From NCBI GenBank assembly GCA_029262315.1, contig JAJCZP010000132.1:1-46939 (forward strand): 46,939 nt of DNA, in the 5' to 3' direction. The stretch's first letter is position 1; each line of letters starts with the position of its first letter. This DNA comes from Deltaproteobacteria bacterium (GTDB taxonomy: Bacteria > Desulfobacterota > Binatia > UTPRO1). A program made the position numbers and the translations under genes. The notes under the pieces were generated by a model. The model made no database searches, was not told the DNA's origin, and saw only the letters and a list, made by a program, of their open reading frames with translations. This document shows positions 8,384 to 16,466 of the stretch, piece by piece.

Positions 8384-10210
8384 TCAGCGAGTCACGCGAG
8401 ACGGCACACAGATCTCGCGCGGGCCAGAGAGAACGACCCGCACTTCTTCGAACTGATTGGCGAGAAAGAGCTCGCTCCCGGCCAGGAGCTTCCGCGGGCT
8501 CGTCTTCACCCGGTAGCACATGAGATGCGTCTCGAGATCGCTGACCAGGGTTCCATTCGCGCTCGCCGGAGCACAGAGACGCACGGGCTTCTTCACCTCG
8601 ACCAGCAAGTCGCCGAATTGATCTTTCGAAGTGACGCTCCCCCTGGTCCGCGCACCTTTTACGTCCCAGCACTTCATGTGGTCGACCGCAGGATCGGCAG
8701 AGGGTGGTGGCGGGTTGCCGCCCGACGCCAACTCCTTCGCGGAGGGAACCAACATCTCCTTCGGCTTCCTGAGATCGACCGAGATGGATCCGAACTGGTT
8801 CACGACGGCGATGTCCTTGAGCCGTTCGATGCGCGGCTCGGTCTGCTTGATCAGGTACCCGACGTAGTGGTCGTCGGCGAACGGCGCGTTCGGGCTCTCA
8901 CCGTTCTTGCTGGTGGGATTGCAGATGCGCCACCGACGCCGCGCCTTGACGAGTGAGGGACCGAACTGATCCTCCAGCGGGAAGTCTTCAATCGCAGGAG
9001 GTGGGGGCTCTCGTCGCAGCTCGTAGCACATGAAGTGGACCGGCACGGTCGGTGTCGGAACAGGAATCGTCGGGCTCGAACTCGACACGCCGGTAGACAG
9101 CGGAGTCGGTGTCGCCGCGGGGGTCGGCGTCGCGGTTCGCAAGTCGGGAGGTGTCGCGGTCTGTGTCGGGGTCGCCGTCATCGGCACCGTGGCAGTCGAA
9201 GCGGGTGTTCCCACGGGCGTCGGTGTCGCCGTTCCCCCCGACGTCAGGGTGGGCGTGCCGAGGGGCGAGACGGTGGGCACGGCGGAGACGGTCGCGGTCG
9301 GGGTGCCGGCAGTCGTCGCGGTCGGGGTGCCGGCAGTCGTCGCGGTCGGGGTGCCGGCGGTCGTCGCGGTCGGGGTGCCGGCGGTCGTCGCGGTCGGGGT
9401 GCCGCTTGGAGGCAGGCTCGGCGTGATGGCTGGAGTGGGCGAGAATACGATCGGCGTCGTTGTGGACTGGATACTCACTGTCGAAGTCGGCTCGGGGCAC
9501 CACGGGCACAGGTCGAGCGCCGCACGTACGTCACCGCCAAGACTCTCGGAGTCGTCGATGCTCAGCCCCAGGCTCGTCACGGTCAAACGTGGCGCCCCGC
9601 TGTCACGCACCGCACCACGCGCCTTCACCCGGAGGGACCTGCCCCCTCCGAACGCGTCAAAGGTCGCACCTTCGGTGAAGAGATCGCCCTTGGAGCTTAC
9701 GGACACGGTGCGTCCACGAATCAAGGTATCGACGAAGCTCACCTGGCACGATCTGGCGGTACAGCGGAGGTCGACTTTCGCCTCGGAGCGGATCTCGCCG
9801 GGCCCTCGAACCTGCAGCACGTTGCCGGCCCTGATGCGCACCCGCCCTTTGGGATGGGACGTCTCGATCGGACCGCGAACGAGGACGGCGCCGGTCGCGA
9901 TCACGTCCACCGCGATCCCCCTTCCGGACGAGCTCAGGCTGCCTCCTCCGGGTCCGTCGACGATGACCACCAGGGCGACGATCTTGAGACTCCTCGCCCC
10001 GGAGACGGGGGCAAGCGGTCCACGAATCGTGACGGTATCGCCCGGCGCATGGATCAGCGTGCGCGTGTTCTTCGTCGTGCACACGGGCGGTGCGCAGTCG
10101 GTAAGCACGACGTGCCCCGCCCACACTGTCGGCACGACGAGCACACCGAGGAGTGCGACACTGGCCGCAACCGTCACGCATCTGAGCACCCGCGTACGCA
10201 TGAGCTTCAT
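8384..10210 (-). CDS. Secreted protein: beta-solenoid, Thr/Pro linker, four C-terminal CY...DQFG repeats
   Basis: A 608-residue modular exported protein. Residues 1-31 form a signal peptide ending VWAG. Residues about 35-235 are short Val/Ile/Gly-rich strands typical of a right-handed beta-solenoid. Residues about 240-390 are a Thr/Pro/Ala linker containing perfect GTPTATTA repeats. From residue 392 to the end are four copies of one module, seen as HFMCYEL...DQFG...ICNPTSKNG, HYVGYLIK...NQFGSISVDLRKP, DHMKCWDVKG...DQFGDLLVEVKKPVRLCAP and HLMCYRVK...NQFEEVRVV...ICVPS. The second copy has lost its cysteines. The same module is common in secreted proteins of Myxococcota-like bacteria (I associate it with DUF7450, from memory). 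A cell-surface or matrix role is inferred. No good ribosome site precedes the ATG; a second ATG lies three codons in. Confidence 0.8.
   Translation of the reverse strand: MKLMRTRVLRCVTVAASVALLGVLVVPTVWAGHVVLTDCAPPVCTTKNTRTLIHAPGDTVTIRGPLAPVSGARSLKIVALVVIVDGPGGGSLSSSGRGIAVDVIATGAVLVRGPIETSHPKGRVRIRAGNVLQVRGPGEIRSEAKVDLRCTARSCQVSFVDTLIRGRTVSVSSKGDLFTEGATFDAFGGGRSLRVKARGAVRDSGAPRLTVTSLGLSIDDSESLGGDVRAALDLCPWCPEPTSTVSIQSTTTPIVFSPTPAITPSLPPSGTPTATTAGTPTATTAGTPTATTAGTPTATTAGTPTATVSAVPTVSPLGTPTLTSGGTATPTPVGTPASTATVPMTATPTQTATPPDLRTATPTPAATPTPLSTGVSSSSPTIPVPTPTVPVHFMCYELRREPPPPAIEDFPLEDQFGPSLVKARRRWRICNPTSKNGESPNAPFADDHYVGYLIKQTEPRIERLKDIAVVNQFGSISVDLRKPKEMLVPSAKELASGGNPPPPSADPAVDHMKCWDVKGARTRGSVTSKDQFGDLLVEVKKPVRLCAPASANGTLVSDLETHLMCYRVKTSPRKLLAGSELFLANQFEEVRVVLSGPREICVPSRVTR
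9291..9404. repeat. 24-bp tandem repeat (about 4.75 copies) in the Thr/Pro linker
   Basis: The unit GTCGCGGTCGGGGTGCCGGC plus four bases is repeated nearly perfectly at 9291, 9315, 9339, 9363 and 9387 (last copy partial). Copies differ only at one A/G position. On the coding minus strand each unit gives the octapeptide GTPTATTA. Because 24 is a multiple of three, copy-number change alters linker length without breaking the frame. Confidence 0.93.
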
Positions 10211-10340
10211 TCAACGCCACAGCACCTGGACCGGCTAGATCCAAAGCGCTGGGGTCGGCGGCGTTCCTCAGGATGTCATGCGCGCTGACACACGAAGGCG
10301 CGCGCCAAGTGGGTGATCTCGATGCACACTCTCCACGGGA

Positions 10341-10360
10341 GGCCGGTACTAACGCCGGCC
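10341..10360. terminator. Hairpin downstream of the GST gene
   Basis: GGCCGG (10341-10346) and CCGGCC (10355-10360) form a perfect 6-bp stem with an 8-base loop, 37 bases after the glutathione transferase stop on the minus strand. There is no U-run, so it is only a possible terminator or leader hairpin of the next gene. Confidence 0.35.
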
Positions 10361-10396
10361 ATGGTCGGATGCCGCCACCGCGTCTAGTGTTGGCCT

Positions 10397-11017
10397 CTAG
10401 CGATCCACGAAACTCGGACGCGTCGTGACGGCCCCGAGCCAGCGCTCGATATGGGGACGCGCCAGCTCGACGTCGAAATTCCCCATGCCCTGCACGCGCT
10501 CGGCGAACCGGATCGCCACGGCGAGAGTGATGTCCGCGATGGTGAAGCGGTCGCCCGCCAGGTACGCACTCTCTCCGAGCCGGGCCTCAAAAACCCCGAG
10601 CTTGCTCCGTGCCTCCTCGGCGGCGACCTTCCCCCACTCGGGCACACAGGTTTCCCGATCCTTGAAGATCCCGGTCAAGTTCCGAAACGCCATCGCGACA
10701 TTGCCAAAGAAGTTGATCTCGGCACGCCGATTCCACATCTCGATCTGCGCCATCTCGAGCGCATCGTGACCAAAGAGATTCGGCTCGGGTTGCAGACCCT
10801 CGAGATAGCGACAGATGGCGACGGACTCGGAGAGATAGGATCCGTCATCGAGTTCCAGCACCGGAACACGGCCCATCGGATTCTTGGCGACGTAGTCCTC
10901 CGCCAGATTCCCCCCCTTGAAGAGGTCTACGGGGACGCGAGGGATTTCGATGCCTTTCTCCGCCATGAATACCCACACTCGGAGTGCGTTCGGTGACTCG
11001 GCCTCGTAGAGCTTCAT
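10397..11017 (-). CDS. Glutathione S-transferase family protein
   Basis: A 206-residue cytosolic GST. The N-terminal thioredoxin-like half (1-80) starts MKLYEAESPNALRVWVFMAEKG, has the cis-Pro segment GRVPVLELDDGSYLSESVAICRYLE, and the Ser in SESVAI is the glutathione gamma-glutamyl contact. The all-helical half (about 90-200) has the N-capping box FTIADITLAVAIRFAE. The catalytic residue is probably Ser8 or Asn10 by position, which is uncertain. A GAGGGAG ribosome site precedes the ATG. Substrate unknown; detoxification or a small-molecule role is possible. It stands alone, upstream of the secreted repeat protein on the same strand. Confidence 0.93.
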   Translation of the reverse strand: MKLYEAESPNALRVWVFMAEKGIEIPRVPVDLFKGGNLAEDYVAKNPMGRVPVLELDDGSYLSESVAICRYLEGLQPEPNLFGHDALEMAQIEMWNRRAEINFFGNVAMAFRNLTGIFKDRETCVPEWGKVAAEEARSKLGVFEARLGESAYLAGDRFTIADITLAVAIRFAERVQGMGNFDVELARPHIERWLGAVTTRPSFVDR

Positions 11018-11225
11018 GTCGCTTCTCCCTCTTGCTGTCTCGGAAAGGATGCGGCCAGAACGCGCGCGATCCTATCCGGCGGTCGTGTCCGGGGAAAGCC
11101 CCACGCACGACGCGCGTAGGCACTGATCCCGCGCACTGGTAGAACGCATGGGAGTCCGGTAGCAACGAGACGATGGGAGGGCACGTACGGCTCGACGGCA
11201 TCACCGAGTCCTGCGGCGAGAGGGT

Positions 11226-13655
11226 ATGAATCATCAGGCGTCCGCCGCCTCCCGGTTTGCAGGTGCCGCAACCTGTTTCCTCGTGGCACTGAGCTACCTG
11301 CTCCTGCTTCGCCCCTACGGCTTCCAAGTCGAAGACGAGGGAACCCTGCTCTCGCAGTTCGACAGGGTCTCCCGCGGCGAGGTGCCCTATCTCGACTTCC
11401 ACACCGGATACACGCCAGGGTTCTTCTATGGTGGCGCGGCGGCGTACGCGTGGCTCGGCCGCTCCGCGCTCGCGATTCGAACGATCGTCGCGCTGCTCAA
11501 CGCGATGACGGTGACCGGCCTCTATGTCATCGGGCGGCGCCTGGTCGGACCATGGATGGCCGCGCTCGCTCCCGTCCTCTGGCTGACGCTGATGCCGTTC
11601 TACCCTGGCGAGTTTGCGGCCTTGAACGTGCCCTACCCGACCTGGCCCGCAACCGCGGCGTGGGTCGTCGTGGTGCTGGCACTCCTCCGGTGGGAACGCA
11701 CCGATCAACGAGCGGCACTCGCCCTCGCCGGCCTCGGCGCGGCGGCCGCCCTCGCCGTACGCCCCGACGCGGGCGCGTTCGCCATCGCAGGCGCGACGTG
11801 GGTCGTCTGCGCCTTCGGCCGGCGCACGAGCTTGCTCGACCATGTCGCGGCGGGACTCGCCTCGGCGTTCATGGCCCTCGGCGTCTGGTTCACGTTCGAC
11901 TTCCGAGTACTCGGGCTGGACGCCGCCGTGCACTTGCTCCCGATCGCCGTCGTCGCGGTCGCGTACACGGGACCGCTGGCGAGCACGCTCGGCGGCCGCA
12001 CGCGGACACGCACGGTCGTGGCGCTCACCGTCCTCGCGCTCGCCTTCCTCATCCCGAGCGTCGGCTGGATGACACGTTTTCTGTCGCTCCTCGGCACCGA
12101 CCTATTCTTCCGCGAGGTACTCCTGATCGGTGCGGACTACAGCACGCTCTACTACACCGGGCAGCCCACACCGACGCTCTATGCTCTGGTTGTCGTACTC
12201 GGCATGTTGCTCCTGGCAGGCGTCGGCCGGCTCGTCGGCCGCGGCGCGCTGGCGCCGATGCTTCCGTTGGCCGGCGCCGCGGTCGGGGCGTTGGCACTGT
12301 CGTTGCTGCTGAAGCGCTACATGTTGATGCCCGAAGGAGTCCGCGCATCGCTGATCTTCGAGGTGGAGAACGCGCTCTTCTGGCTGGTACCACTCGCGCA
12401 CCTCGGCGCGCTCGCTTTTCTCGTGCGGCGCATGCGCGGAGAGAGCGGCCTGCACGCCGAACGTGACGCACCGATCGCGTTCAGCGCGCTGGCGATCATC
12501 ACTCCGCTCGCCATCGGCATGTACCTGCAACTCTACCCGCGCAGCGACTTCATGCACCAGATCACCGCGGCGCCGTTGTCGCTCGTCGTCGGCGTCGCAC
12601 TCCTCGATCGCGTGCTCGGATGGTGGGAACGCGGACGCTGGCCGAGCGCGCTCGCTGGACGGCGCTTCGTACGCGGCGCGCTGGCGGTGGCCGTCGGCAT
12701 CGTCGTCATCGCCAAACTCAGCCAGACTCTCAGCGGCCCCCTCCAGATCTGGTTCGCCGCCGAACCCGAGGGCACGCGTTCCGTAGCAATCCCGGTGGGG
12801 CTCGAGCCGGGAGCCGACGACGATCTGGAGGCGCTGCAACGCGCGGCCCAGTTCATCCACGCCCACACTGACGCAGACGACCGAATCTGGTCATTCCCTG
12901 CCACGAGCGGGATACTGTTCGCCGCGGATCGCGCGAATCCCCTGGCGCACGACTACTGGTTCCCAGGCCGGCCCAATCACGAGGACGAAACCGTCATGCT
13001 GGCCCGCCTGCGCGCCGATCTTCCGCCTTTCATCGTCACACTCAACAGCGGCTGGACGTTCTTCCAAGGCGCCCCCGCGTATTTCGCCGCGGCCCGCGCG
13101 TTGGCGGTGGCGCACTACCATCTTGCGGCGCGCTTCGGTCGCTTCGATGTGCTCGCCCGCACTGGGGTGGCCCCCGAAGGCGTCACCACGCACTTTCAGC
13201 CGACCGGAACCATCGCCGACACGATGGAACCGCAGCTCGCGCGACGCCGCCAAGCCACCCGCCGATGGATGGCGGCACTCACACCAACCGAAGCGACGAC
13301 TGCCGAGATCCCCGAAGATCCAGTCCGCGCCGTGCTGCTGCTACGTGGACTCCGCGATGGGGGCGACATGCGCGCCGGCGGATGGGCGATCGCCGGCTAC
13401 GCCAGCCCCCGTCCCCAGGTACGGCAAGCGGCCCGGGCAGCGATGGCCGCGCTGGTCGACGATCTCACGGTGCGCCAACTACGCTGGGCCAACGACTTCG
13501 ACCCGAGCACCCTGGAGCCCTTCCTCCGACCGCACCTACGCGCGGCGCGGAGAATCCTTCAGGATGCGCCAGAAGATCCGGTAGCCGCACGGTTCGCCCA
13601 CGCCGCGATAGCGATCGCCGCGGGCGATGCTCCCCGCGATCCGCCCGGACGCTAG
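11226..13655 (+). CDS. GT-C fold integral membrane glycosyltransferase-like protein
   Basis: An 809-residue polytopic protein with roughly 11-13 hydrophobic segments within residues 8-510 and a soluble C-terminal part of about 290 residues. The first loop carries the acidic motif VEDEGTLLSQFDRV, as expected for the catalytic Asp/Glu of GT-C enzymes (PMT/ArnT-like), which transfer sugars from polyprenyl-phosphate carriers on the outer side of the inner membrane. The C-terminal part includes IWSFPATSGILFAADR...HDYWFPGRPN, a pattern seen in the periplasmic domain of this class. Donor and acceptor are unknown. Its TAG stop overlaps, on the opposite strand, the stop of the rhamnose-epimerase gene (CTAG), so the two genes end within 4 bases of shared sequence. 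Confidence 0.75.
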   Translation: MNHQASAASRFAGAATCFLVALSYLLLLRPYGFQVEDEGTLLSQFDRVSRGEVPYLDFHTGYTPGFFYGGAAAYAWLGRSALAIRTIVALLNAMTVTGLYVIGRRLVGPWMAALAPVLWLTLMPFYPGEFAALNVPYPTWPATAAWVVVVLALLRWERTDQRAALALAGLGAAAALAVRPDAGAFAIAGATWVVCAFGRRTSLLDHVAAGLASAFMALGVWFTFDFRVLGLDAAVHLLPIAVVAVAYTGPLASTLGGRTRTRTVVALTVLALAFLIPSVGWMTRFLSLLGTDLFFREVLLIGADYSTLYYTGQPTPTLYALVVVLGMLLLAGVGRLVGRGALAPMLPLAGAAVGALALSLLLKRYMLMPEGVRASLIFEVENALFWLVPLAHLGALAFLVRRMRGESGLHAERDAPIAFSALAIITPLAIGMYLQLYPRSDFMHQITAAPLSLVVGVALLDRVLGWWERGRWPSALAGRRFVRGALAVAVGIVVIAKLSQTLSGPLQIWFAAEPEGTRSVAIPVGLEPGADDDLEALQRAAQFIHAHTDADDRIWSFPATSGILFAADRANPLAHDYWFPGRPNHEDETVMLARLRADLPPFIVTLNSGWTFFQGAPAYFAAARALAVAHYHLAARFGRFDVLARTGVAPEGVTTHFQPTGTIADTMEPQLARRRQATRRWMAALTPTEATTAEIPEDPVRAVLLLRGLRDGGDMRAGGWAIAGYASPRPQVRQAARAAMAALVDDLTVRQLRWANDFDPSTLEPFLRPHLRAARRILQDAPEDPVAARFAHAAIAIAAGDAPRDPPGR

Positions 13656-14230
13656 CCGACCAAGACGCCGGCCTCGCAGAGACGCGGCAGCCCAGCGTCC
13701 TTCTCTGACACCGATGGTTCGGCCGTGGGCCACGCGATACCGAGGTCGGGATCGCTCCAGAGCACACCGACCTCATCCTCACGATCGTAGGGAGTCGTAC
13801 ACTTGTACGCGATCACAGCCTCGGCGCTGGTCACACAGAAGCCGTGGACGAATCCCGGCGGCACGTAGATCTGAAGGAAATTCTCCGCGGAGAGGGTGAC
13901 CGCGACCCACTGACCGTAGGTCGGCGACGCCGGACGCACGTCAACGGCGACGTCGTAGATCTCGCCAGCAAGCACGCGCACGAGCTTGCCTTGCGCATTC
14001 CGCCGCTGCGCGTGCAATCCACGCAACACGCCACGCACGGACCGCGACTCGTTGTCCTGCACGAACGGTCCGGCCACACCGGCGTCACGATAACGCTGCT
14101 CCTGATACGTCTCGACGAAATATCCGCGAGAATCACGATACACGTCGGGCTCAATGATGACGACGTCGGGGATGCGACTCGGACGAACCTGCACGTTTCG
14201 GGCCTCCTGATGCGGGCCCTGACCGGGCAC
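13652..14230 (-). CDS. rfbC: dTDP-4-dehydrorhamnose 3,5-epimerase
   Basis: A 192-residue cupin-fold epimerase that makes dTDP-4-keto-L-rhamnose on the route to dTDP-L-rhamnose. Diagnostic segments are DSRGYFVETYQEQRY, RSVRGVLRGLHAQ with the catalytic His, QGKLVRVLAGEIYDVAVDVRP (catalytic Asp), and PPGFVHGFCVTSAEAVIAYKCTTPY with the conserved Tyr. It starts at a GTG with an AAAAGG site upstream. rfbA, rfbB and rfbD are not in the window. It points to a rhamnose-containing surface polysaccharide and fits the nearby GT-C glycosyltransferase, with which it converges. Confidence 0.96.
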   Translation of the reverse strand: MPGQGPHQEARNVQVRPSRIPDVVIIEPDVYRDSRGYFVETYQEQRYRDAGVAGPFVQDNESRSVRGVLRGLHAQRRNAQGKLVRVLAGEIYDVAVDVRPASPTYGQWVAVTLSAENFLQIYVPPGFVHGFCVTSAEAVIAYKCTTPYDREDEVGVLWSDPDLGIAWPTAEPSVSEKDAGLPRLCEAGVLVG

Positions 14231-14399
14231 CGTCGCCTTTTCTCTAGCTGATTCCTCGGCATGGGGCGAGGCATACGACTTACGAACGATATCGATGGAC
14301 GTACACGTCGCCTATGCGCTTGCACCTTTGTCGGCAACGGGATAATTCGCATCCGGGTTCGGCCGCTAGTCCATAGCCGTACCTATTCATTTATACTTT

Positions 14400-14405
14400 A
14401 GGAGG
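14400..14405 (+). promoter_or_regulatory. Strong consensus ribosome binding site (AGGAGG)
   Basis: A perfect AGGAGG lies six bases before the ATG at 14412, in an unusually A/T-rich patch (14383-14400, including TATACT) for this genome. It is the strongest ribosome site seen in the window and suggests a highly expressed product. Upstream, TTGCAC (14320) and GATAAT (14341) could be a promoter, but the 15-base spacing is short. Confidence 0.7.
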
Positions 14406-14411
14406 TCACAC

Positions 14412-14936
14412 ATGCCGGCTCGCAAAACGAAGCGGCCAAGCGCCAAACGAACGCCCACCAAACGCAAGACGAAAGCGACGTCGCGAAAGCCACGCGTGGG
14501 AGCAAAAGACGACGGCAATCCGCTGGCCGAACTGCGACGCCAGGCACAAACCGTCATCAAACAACTGCAACAGGTTGGATGGCAACGCATCAACGCCATC
14601 GAGCGACAGATCGAGGGGCTCAATCGCCAGCGCCAGTCGTTGGTGAACGAACTCAGCTCCGTCGTCCGCGGTGTTAGTGGCGTTGCGCGAGGCGGCTCGG
14701 CGGGCGCACGACGGACAGCGGCTGGCACCCGACGCCGTGGAGGCAGCCGGACGCGCGTCGATTGGGACAAGGTCTATACGAAGCTTCCGCGGGGTTCTTT
14801 CCAGGCCGGTGACGTACGGCGGCTCGTCCCAGGCGTGGCGGGCGGCACGCTCTCGCAAAGACTGACCGCCTGGGTGAAAGCCAAGAAGCTCCGCCGAACG
14901 GGGTCCCGACGCGGCACGCGCTACACCCGCACCTAA
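14412..14936 (+). CDS. Histone-like basic protein with C-terminal winged-helix-like domain
   Basis: A 174-residue, very basic protein. Residues 1-32 are a Lys/Arg/Pro/Ala tail like that of histone H1 (MPARKTKRPSAKRTPTKRK). Residues about 36-80 form an amphipathic, probably coiled-coil helix (LRRQAQTVIKQLQQ, NRQRQSLVNEL). Residues about 84-115 are Gly/Arg-rich. The C-terminal 60 residues (WDKVYTKLPRGSFQAGDVRRL...LSQRLTAWVKAKKLRRTG) read like a winged helix, with SQRLTAWVKAKK as recognition helix and RRGTRY as wing. I infer a nucleoid-associated DNA-binding protein in the cytoplasm. A consensus ribosome site and a perfect hairpin after the stop define a single-gene transcript. I know no exact family name. 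Confidence 0.75.
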   Translation: MPARKTKRPSAKRTPTKRKTKATSRKPRVGAKDDGNPLAELRRQAQTVIKQLQQVGWQRINAIERQIEGLNRQRQSLVNELSSVVRGVSGVARGGSAGARRTAAGTRRRGGSRTRVDWDKVYTKLPRGSFQAGDVRRLVPGVAGGTLSQRLTAWVKAKKLRRTGSRRGTRYTRT

Positions 14937-14942
14937 GGGTCC

Positions 14943-14978
14943 GCTGGGAGCGGCAAACACGCCTCCGCCGCTCCCAGC
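14943..14978 (+). terminator. Perfect 12-bp hairpin after the histone-like gene
   Basis: GCTGGGAGCGGC (14943-14954) pairs perfectly with GCCGCTCCCAGC (14967-14978) across a 12-base loop, beginning six bases after the TAA stop. There is no T-run, as is common for terminators in high-GC genomes. Confidence 0.75.
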
Positions 14979-15030
14979 TCCCCAAAGCACAGCGCCTTCC
15001 AGATAGATTCGACTACCCCCCAGAACCCGG

Positions 15031-15059
15031 TTGACACCCCAGGGGGGCCTCCCTAAGCT
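15031..15059 (+). promoter_or_regulatory. Sigma-70-type promoter for the HExxH gene
   Basis: TTGACA (15031-15036), a 17-base spacer and TAAGCT (15054-15059) form a plausible promoter about 50 bases before the start at 15113. The -35 box is perfect and the -10 box keeps T1, A2 and the final T. A C-run and a G-run flank the -35 box symmetrically and might be an operator. Confidence 0.5.
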
Positions 15060-15112
15060 TGCCCTCGCAACTTCCGACTCTCGCCAACCCCTAGACCTGC
15101 GAGGCCCAGCCC

Positions 15113-15562
15113 ATGCGAATGATTCTCCCGACGCAGCGCGATCGGCTGCGCGTCGACTCTGCCCTCCGCGCATTCTTCACCTCATACCGCGAGGCCGACT
15201 TTCGCCGTGCCATCCGTACCGTATGTGGTTTCTACAATCTAAAGATGCCGACCGTTGAATGGTTCGAGTATCTCGATTGGGGAAAAGGCGCCGGGCGGAC
15301 GTTCGACAATGGGTGCATTCATCTCGTCCATCCCGAGAACTGGAAGAAGGGTCGCAAGTACAATTCAATGAAGCAATGGGTGCTCACCGTCCATCACGAG
15401 ATGGGACATTACCTCTTATGGACCGACGCCGAACGCAAAGCTGATATCTTCGCCGCAGGCATGATGCAGGGTACGAACCATACCGCACCCCGCGCTCGCC
15501 CAACTACTCGCGTCCGCCTCACCGGCTCCCGACAAACCGCCGGAGGCCGCTCGTCCCGCTAG
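15113..15562 (+). CDS. Small HExxH zinc-metallopeptidase-like protein
   Basis: A 149-residue protein with the zinc motif HEMGH (residues 95-99, preceded by TVH), followed by ERKADIFAAGMM in which Glu107 or Asp111 could be the third ligand. The spacing resembles small ImmA/IrrE-type or minigluzincin peptidases. An N-terminal helical segment and WFEYLDWGKGAGRTFDNGCIHLVHPENW (about 50-77) precede it. There is no signal peptide. The C-terminal 30 residues are Arg/Thr-rich and look disordered. A GAGG site lies six bases before the ATG. ImmA-like proteins usually cleave a repressor encoded beside them; here no such repressor is seen, though the DNA-binding protein upstream is a neighbour. Function uncertain. 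Confidence 0.65.
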   Translation: MRMILPTQRDRLRVDSALRAFFTSYREADFRRAIRTVCGFYNLKMPTVEWFEYLDWGKGAGRTFDNGCIHLVHPENWKKGRKYNSMKQWVLTVHHEMGHYLLWTDAERKADIFAAGMMQGTNHTAPRARPTTRVRLTGSRQTAGGRSSR

Positions 15563-15662
15563 CCAGCAAAACATCCAGGCCCGGACCAACGCGCTTCCAG
15601 CCGAGTCCCTAAAACCACCAACACCCCATCGCGAACGTAGCGCGTGCGCCGCGGCACACGCG

Positions 15663-16466
15663 CTAGACGACCAGGTCTTCGCCGCCGTTGATTTCTAGCA
15701 CGGTGCCCGTGATCCACTGCGCCTCGTCGGTCGCGAGAAGCCCGACGACGCGCGCGACATCGTCGGTTGTGGTCATGCGGCCACTCGGGTTGCGCTGCGT
15801 CACCTGCTCCGCCATCCACTCGCTCCCGGGAATCTTCCGAAAAGCGGGGGTGTCGGTCACGCCAGCGCGGAGGGCATTCACGGTCACGCCGCCGCCACCG
15901 AGCTCGACCGCAAGCTGGCGCACATGCGCCTCGAGCGCAGCCTTGGCCGCCGAAACTGCCCCGTACCCGGGCAAGACCCGCGTCGAGCCGGCGCTCGTCA
16001 TGGCCAGCACGCGGCTCCCCGTCGTCAACAAGCTCCTGGCGACGGCATCCTGCACCCAGTAGACCAAGCTGTGCGCCATCACGTTCAGCGTCATCTCCAG
16101 CTGCGCGGGAGTCGCCCATTGCGACGGTTCACCGCTCACCAACGGCGTCAGACTACCGAACGCGAGCGAGTGCATGAGCACGCGCACGCGGCCACCACCG
16201 TCCTCGGCAATTCGTGCGGCGAGTGCGTCGAGGACCCGGCGCCGCTTCTCATGATCCGCCGCATTGGTGTTGAAAAACAGCGCCGTCCGCCCCTCGGCCT
16301 CGATAGCGGCCGTGATCTCGCTTACATGCGCCATTCCCGCGCGCCGATCGAGATGCACACCGCAGATGTCGAATCCGCGCCGGGCGAGGTCCCGCGCTGC
16401 CGCCTCACCGAATCCGCTCGAGGCGCCGAGAATCAACGCCCATTGACGCTCGTCGCCGTCCGCCAT
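15663..16466 (-). CDS. Short-chain dehydrogenase, enoyl-ACP reductase (FabI/FabL)-like
   Basis: A 267-residue Rossmann SDR. The cofactor loop is ILGASSGFGEAAA (12-24). The active site has the FabI-type spacing Tyr168-x6-Lys175 (GYGAVSAAKAALEAHVRQLAVEL) rather than the classical Tyr-x3-Lys, and the segment LMHSLAFGSL parallels the substrate-loop start of enoyl reductases. The C-terminus ends ITGTVLEINGGEDLVV as usual for the family. It probably reduces the enoyl-ACP double bond in fatty-acid synthesis or acts on a related enoyl thioester. It is on the opposite strand to the acyl-reduction operon at 17759 and not co-transcribed with it, but shares the fatty-acid theme. A GC-rich 100-base gap separates it from the HExxH gene. 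Confidence 0.82.
   Translation of the reverse strand: MADGDERQWALILGASSGFGEAAARDLARRGFDICGVHLDRRAGMAHVSEITAAIEAEGRTALFFNTNAADHEKRRRVLDALAARIAEDGGGRVRVLMHSLAFGSLTPLVSGEPSQWATPAQLEMTLNVMAHSLVYWVQDAVARSLLTTGSRVLAMTSAGSTRVLPGYGAVSAAKAALEAHVRQLAVELGGGGVTVNALRAGVTDTPAFRKIPGSEWMAEQVTQRNPSGRMTTTDDVARVVGLLATDEAQWITGTVLEINGGEDLVV

Noticed and set aside
9291-9404. Possible CRISPR array
   Set aside because: The 24-bp units abut without unique spacers and stay in frame within a coding sequence; no cas genes are present.
9030-10288. Long plus-strand open frames rich in Val-Gly or Arg-Gly-His opposite the Thr/Pro-repeat gene
   Set aside because: They are the antisense of the minus-strand Thr/Pro repeats; composition is pure repeat artefact, with no start signal or known fold, while the minus frame has a signal peptide and Cys modules.
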